Part shown: piece by piece, positions 59,827 to 64,000 of the stretch
Layout of the letters: every line of letters starts with the position of its first letter
How positions within the stretch are numbered: the stretch's first letter is position 1
DNA from: Hyphochytrium catenoides
Taxonomy: Eukaryota; Sar; Hyphochytriomycetes; Hyphochytriales; Hyphochytriaceae
Assembly (NCBI GenBank): GCA_900088475.1
Contig: FLMG01002348.1
Location: 6,528 to 70,527, forward strand
Direction of reading: 5' to 3'
Length of the DNA: 64,000 bases
Position numbers and translations under genes: made by a program
The notes under the pieces: model-generated
The model's database searches: none
What the model was told of the DNA's origin: nothing
What the model saw: only the letters and a program-made list of their open reading frames with translations

Positions 59827-62800
59827 ATCCTCAGGTTTTTATATTTTCTAATCCAAGAACTCGGTCCTAATAAGGAGTGAAGTCTATTTCTATCACAAGA
59901 AACCTTTCAAGATGATCTTCATTCGATCACTGGCGTTTTATCTTAGTGAACACCAGAATATATTTTTAGATTGCATGAAATGTTCAGCACTGAAGCTTTC
60001 TCCGTTGCAGTCGGTGGTTTCTATTGGCAGAAACAGACAGACTGGAACTTTAGGAGCACACCAAGCTCACCATCTACTGGGACTACTACAAGCATCCAGA
60101 ATCGAGCTCTTCGTAATATCGTATATGTACGCATTATTATGGGCAAAACAATCGTCTATCCGGAACAAATATTCGGGTTGGACATTCATATTGGACCAAG
60201 TAGATCTTTATTGATCCAAAAGAAGAAGGCATTGAAAGTCCCGTAGGTACAAGGGCAAGGGTTTAGGAGTTAGGAGATCATCCGCCAGACTGAGACAGGG
60301 CTCCCTTCGTCCTTCGTTATATTCCCCAGAAACTACAGTACAACTCTTACAGTCCCTGACTGAACCGCAAACCATGTCATTCATCCTTCAGAGACTGATA
60401 GCAAAAGCTATGCAAATTTGCTCACATTCTTTCTCCAAGGTCCACTTCATTATGGGAGAATGTGGGCAAATGTGTAAATATAGAGACTACAATTGTACCA
60501 TAGGGTGGTTCTTGTAATAGACAGGTATATATTGATTGCGAAATGGAGGTTGATCTCATGTACTTTGGATAAATAGCGACAATCCTTGGGTATCAGATCT
60601 CATGCAGCGCGTTGCTTGGAGGTCTGCGGGGGAATCTGAGAACGAGTGAGGAAAAGCCGGAGCACTCCTTGTCATCTGCCTCGTCAGAAGAAGCCAGACC
60701 ACAGTTCCTAGCCACCTGCCTCCTTCTTCTGTACACTAGTACTACTAGAACCAGCATTTCTACGAAAAGCAACAAGCTCACTGGCTTGTATTTGTACCCT
60801 TCTTCTTCTTCTTCGTCTTTCAGAAAGCGAGGCCTTCTATCTGAGACCTTTGCTGATGATCGTTATTGTGTGACTCTAGGAAGAAGGAGGATGTCGGATA
60901 AGTTCTACTGCTTGACATGGAAGGATGAGCACCCACCTTGACAAGACGGACAACAAGACAGATATCTCCAAGGAGGCGGTACTACACCAAGAAAGAAAGC
61001 CTGGCCTAAGAATTTCTTAGCGGAGGAGAAATAAAGAAGAAGCAGCATGGACAATAGAACTCGAGAAGGCTGTTTGCTAATAGAAAGAAGTCGGTTGACC
61101 TGGTCCTGGTGGTCCTACTCTCTGGGGTACATCATGCGGCCTTTGCTGGCAGCATCATTATGCAAAGCAGAAGACTGCTAACCATCTTTGAACTACTCAG
61201 TAACTCAAAAGAAATTCTAGCAGCAGGTTCCGCTGTAAAAATTTCTAAAGTGGTGATGGCTCATGTTGAAGACGGAGCGGATTCATTTTCCCTTGGTGGT
61301 TGGTGGTGCTCTTTATCGTGGTGGTTGTGACCTCGAAAACTGATATCTTAAGAGGTCTCACCTGACTGCTTGCTTGTTCTTCGTTGTTGGGCAGGTTTCT
61401 TCCGTTCATCGTCTCGTGTTCCGCTGCTTATTCTGAAGAAGCTGGTCCTTGATGATGATGATTCTTACTCGGGAGTCCTACTTTGCAGCTGCTCTTATCA
61501 TCAGTATAATCGTAACCACTTCCTCAATGATGATTCTCCCAGTTCTGGTCGTCATGATCGTGGAAGGAGGACAAGTGAAGAGACCAAGACGTAGCTCTTG
61601 CCTCTACTTCTTCTTCTTTCGAGTAGTAATATACTTCGTAACCCTAGCGTTAAACCTTAGGAAGAAAAAGCATCTTTTTCTCTTGAGATTCCAATCGATT
61701 GTCTCCATTGCGCTCATCAATATAAAGGAGAGAATCTGGTTGTACTAGGCGGTCAGGAATAGCAAACAACAGCAGCTATTATTATGATTTCAGTGTCCTT
61801 GTCCGATTGATTTTTAGGTGAGAGGTCGTTTAAGTTAGCAGTACTACTGCTGCCCTAATTGCCGCAGTAATTATTATTATTCTATCCGCAACTGCTGTCG
61901 TGTCCCTTGACTTTGGTGAAGTCGTCGTTAGGTTGGATGTTGTGTGTACTTTATGAGGTAGATTTCGTTGAAGAAGAAAGAAGAACGTCCGTCCATCAAG
62001 CACAGAGTGAGATCTTTTTCTAGCCACAGCAGTGCGCAAGCTCCCATTAGCTCCAGTCCCGTCTCAAAAGGGCGTGTGTGAGTGAGCTCATGATGGGGCA
62101 AACAGTCCTCACATAATCAGCCATGCCATCATCCCGACGACAACAACAACGAGGCGTTGCTAACAGGCAGCAGGGAGGGCTGCTATAATAATGTACCATC
62201 AAGAATTCAAGAATGAAGTAAATCAACCAACCTTGTAATCACTCCGCATTCTCTTCTTTGACAATGCAGAAGACGCTAATCAGCTAAATATATCATGAGA
62301 GAGTCGCTTGTGGTCTTGCCGCTAGAACATCATCATCAGTCTGCCGTCACCACCACTCCCGACGATGGTTCTGTCCTGCTGGTATAATACCTCTCATCGC
62401 ACTGATAGAGCATATAAATAACAACGCGCGAAGAAAGGCAGGCAATTGAAGAGAAGAAGGTCGATGATGAACGACGGTTGTTGTTGGGAAGAAGAAAGGC
62501 AAACAACAGGCCGCCTTCTTCGTACACCATCAAAAGAAGTCCGTCCCAAAGATAGTTCAGCATGTGGAACACTGGCAAGTTGGGTTGTAAATTGGGAGCC
62601 ATCCTATTCTAGGGTTTTCGGTTCAAGTAGTCGATATTATTGGCGGACCAATACGTTTATTATTACAGCAGACTTTTAGTGGGACTACTGTTTTTGCTGC
62701 TGGGAACTTATTTTAGGTAGTCCTGGAGGATCACTGAAGATAGCCTCTGAAGCTCTGACGAAAGTTGATGGATGAGTGGAGATGGGTTCTGATCAGTCAT

Positions 62801-63273
62801 AATCTGGTGAGAGACAGAGTGACAGTAAGAGGAACGAAGAGATGCGTTCAGTCCCAATAAATATTACCTCCGGAAAGAGAAAGATACACGAAGAGAGCGT
62901 AACGAGACAGCAGACATACTGCTCCTTCTACTCTCTGAACAAACCAAAGCATTGACAGTACGGGTAGCAGCAGCACCAAAGCAAGCTAAGGACGCGAAAA
63001 GGCTGAGCAGACGCAGTTGACATCGGACTGAGGAAGGTGACAGGACCAAGCAGCGGCAGTCCTGGTGAGAGCTACTGGGGACAAAGGGCGCAGCAAGTAA
63101 GCCCTAGGCAAGAGAAAAACAGCCATTGGCCACCCTGGAACCTATCGCCAATGGCAGTAGAGCAGTAGTTATCAGCTTCAATTGCTGGCCTCGCCTGAGG
63201 AGCTAGAGACAGTGAGAAGAGAGGACCGCGGCTAAGCTTGTCAGGCGACGGCCAAACCGGACGCCGCAGCACG
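59827..63273. other. Gene-poor stretch
   Basis: About 3.4 kb with only short reading frames on both strands and trinucleotide-type low complexity (GAT/ATC, TCT, CAA runs) between about 60780 and 62250. No exon chain, transposon structure, RNA gene or long repeat was identified by eye. Confidence 0.4.
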
Positions 63274-64000
63274 ATGCAGTCTGGTATTGTCCCTCCGAGT
63301 GGCATTGTCCCATTACTGCACATGCAGCTTCCTACCGAGGCACTGTCGCGAAAAGCTAGGGAAGGAGTGGTCTTTGCAGCCAAGTATGGAGACGTTGACG
63401 TCAGCAAGATAAGAGATAGGCTGCTAAGCGGAGGAGAGGGAGTCTGGGACCCACAAGTGGCTGACGATATGAAGCCAGGTCACTCTCTCTCTCTGTCTCT
63501 CTGCCTACTGCTTCCTCGTGTCGTGGAGTTTTCCTAGGAAGAGCGGCATATCAGAGATCCCACTGAGCTAGCGTCTTCGCTTCTGGCTAGAATGGTCTCG
63601 TTGACATCTCGGCTGCTCTCTCTCTTTTCCTAGCACCTCTCCTGCGTACTCTGTTGCTCTATGTGATGCTGTGTGAATGCCCGTCCGTTACTTGTCACTC
63701 TTTCTCTCTCCTTTCTTGTTTTGTTGACGCATACTGCCTGTGACCTATCGCCTTTAAGGAAAAGCCTAACACTCAGTCTCAGGCAAGAGCACTTATCAGA
63801 AGACTTCGTCTGCCGACGGGACCCTGCCGGGAGCTATCCCTCTCTCGCGACCATTTCACGACAAGCTCGGCGTCAAAAAAATTGTCCTGATCTTCGCGGA
63901 TAATGATCTGGAGCAAGTCTACTCGTTCCCAAAGTGGGAACAATGGAAGGACCTTCTTCTTCCTATTCTCGCGACCTTCAGCATTCCCCTAGAAAGGGTA
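63274..64000 (+). CDS. 5' part of an unidentified gene (runs off window)
   Basis: Exon 1 is 63274-63478 (MQSGIVPPSGIVPLLHMQLP... ARKYGD-like polar helix, VWDPQVADDMKP, donor GTCACT). Exon 2 starts at 63783 after CAGTCTCAG and stays open to the window end: GKSTYQKTSSADGTLPGAIP, RPFHDKLGVKKIVLIFADND, LEQVYSFPKWEQWKDLLLPI, LATFSIPLERV. Phases agree (1/1). The segment around KIVLIFADNDLEQVYSFPKW reads like a folded enzyme core. I have a weak impression of a 2-oxoglutarate oxygenase-type protein, but no catalytic motif is inside the window. The intron contains CT runs. Confidence 0.6.

Overview
This is nuclear DNA from an intron-dense eukaryote, most likely a flagellated or ciliated protist or alga. 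Nearly every gene is cut by GT-AG introns of roughly 70-500 bp, the single tRNA has internal pol III boxes and a T-run terminator, and the gene set is eukaryotic (retromer VPS35, Ku80, a P-glycoprotein-type ABC transporter, a calcineurin-like phosphatase). MKS1, a ciliary transition-zone protein, implies cilia. A fused beta-alpha nitrile hydratase with a His-rich linker is a rare eukaryotic trait, known from choanoflagellates and scattered algal and stramenopile lineages. The exact lineage cannot be fixed from the sequence alone.

Layout. 0-4.1 kb: VPS35 (minus, 3' end cut by the window edge). 4.2-5.3 kb: unidentified plus-strand gene. 5.4-8.0 kb: MKS1 (minus). 8.3-9.2 kb: small unidentified plus-strand gene with a CT microsatellite in its intron. 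9.25-13.05 kb: adenylate-kinase-like enzyme (plus). 13.4-14.3 kb: ambiguous minus-strand exons. 15.35-18.6 kb: TKL/Raf-like kinase with an acylation-type N-terminus (plus). 18.9-23.3 kb: Ku80 (minus). 24.3-31.0 kb: calcineurin-A-like phosphatase carrying EF-hands and a substituted catalytic His (plus). 31.5-39.0 kb: full ABCB transporter (minus). 39.0-42.9 kb: gene-poor stretch with two possible exons of an acidic-tailed gene and tRNA-Arg(ACG). 42.9-46.0 kb: nitrile hydratase beta-alpha fusion (plus). 46-49.2 kb: gene-poor. 49.2-50.5 kb: PX-domain protein (plus). 50.9-53.1 kb: an intronless 737-codon gene of unknown function (minus). 54.3-57.4 kb: ubiquitin-like-domain fusion protein (plus), with a 60-N assembly gap inside an intron. 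58.5-59.8 kb: unidentified gene (minus). 59.8-63.3 kb: gene-poor. 63.3 kb to the edge: 5' part of an unidentified gene (plus).

These are independent housekeeping and accessory eukaryotic genes, in both divergent and convergent pairs, and no operon-like pathway cluster is evident. Exon models were made by eye from GT-AG sites, reading phase and recalled family conservation. Exon joins described as uncertain should be treated as provisional. The most interesting items are the nitrile hydratase fusion, the EF-hand calcineurin-like phosphatase with GNHE changed to GNDE, the kinase with an HED catalytic loop and MGSC start, and the ubiquitin-like fusion protein.
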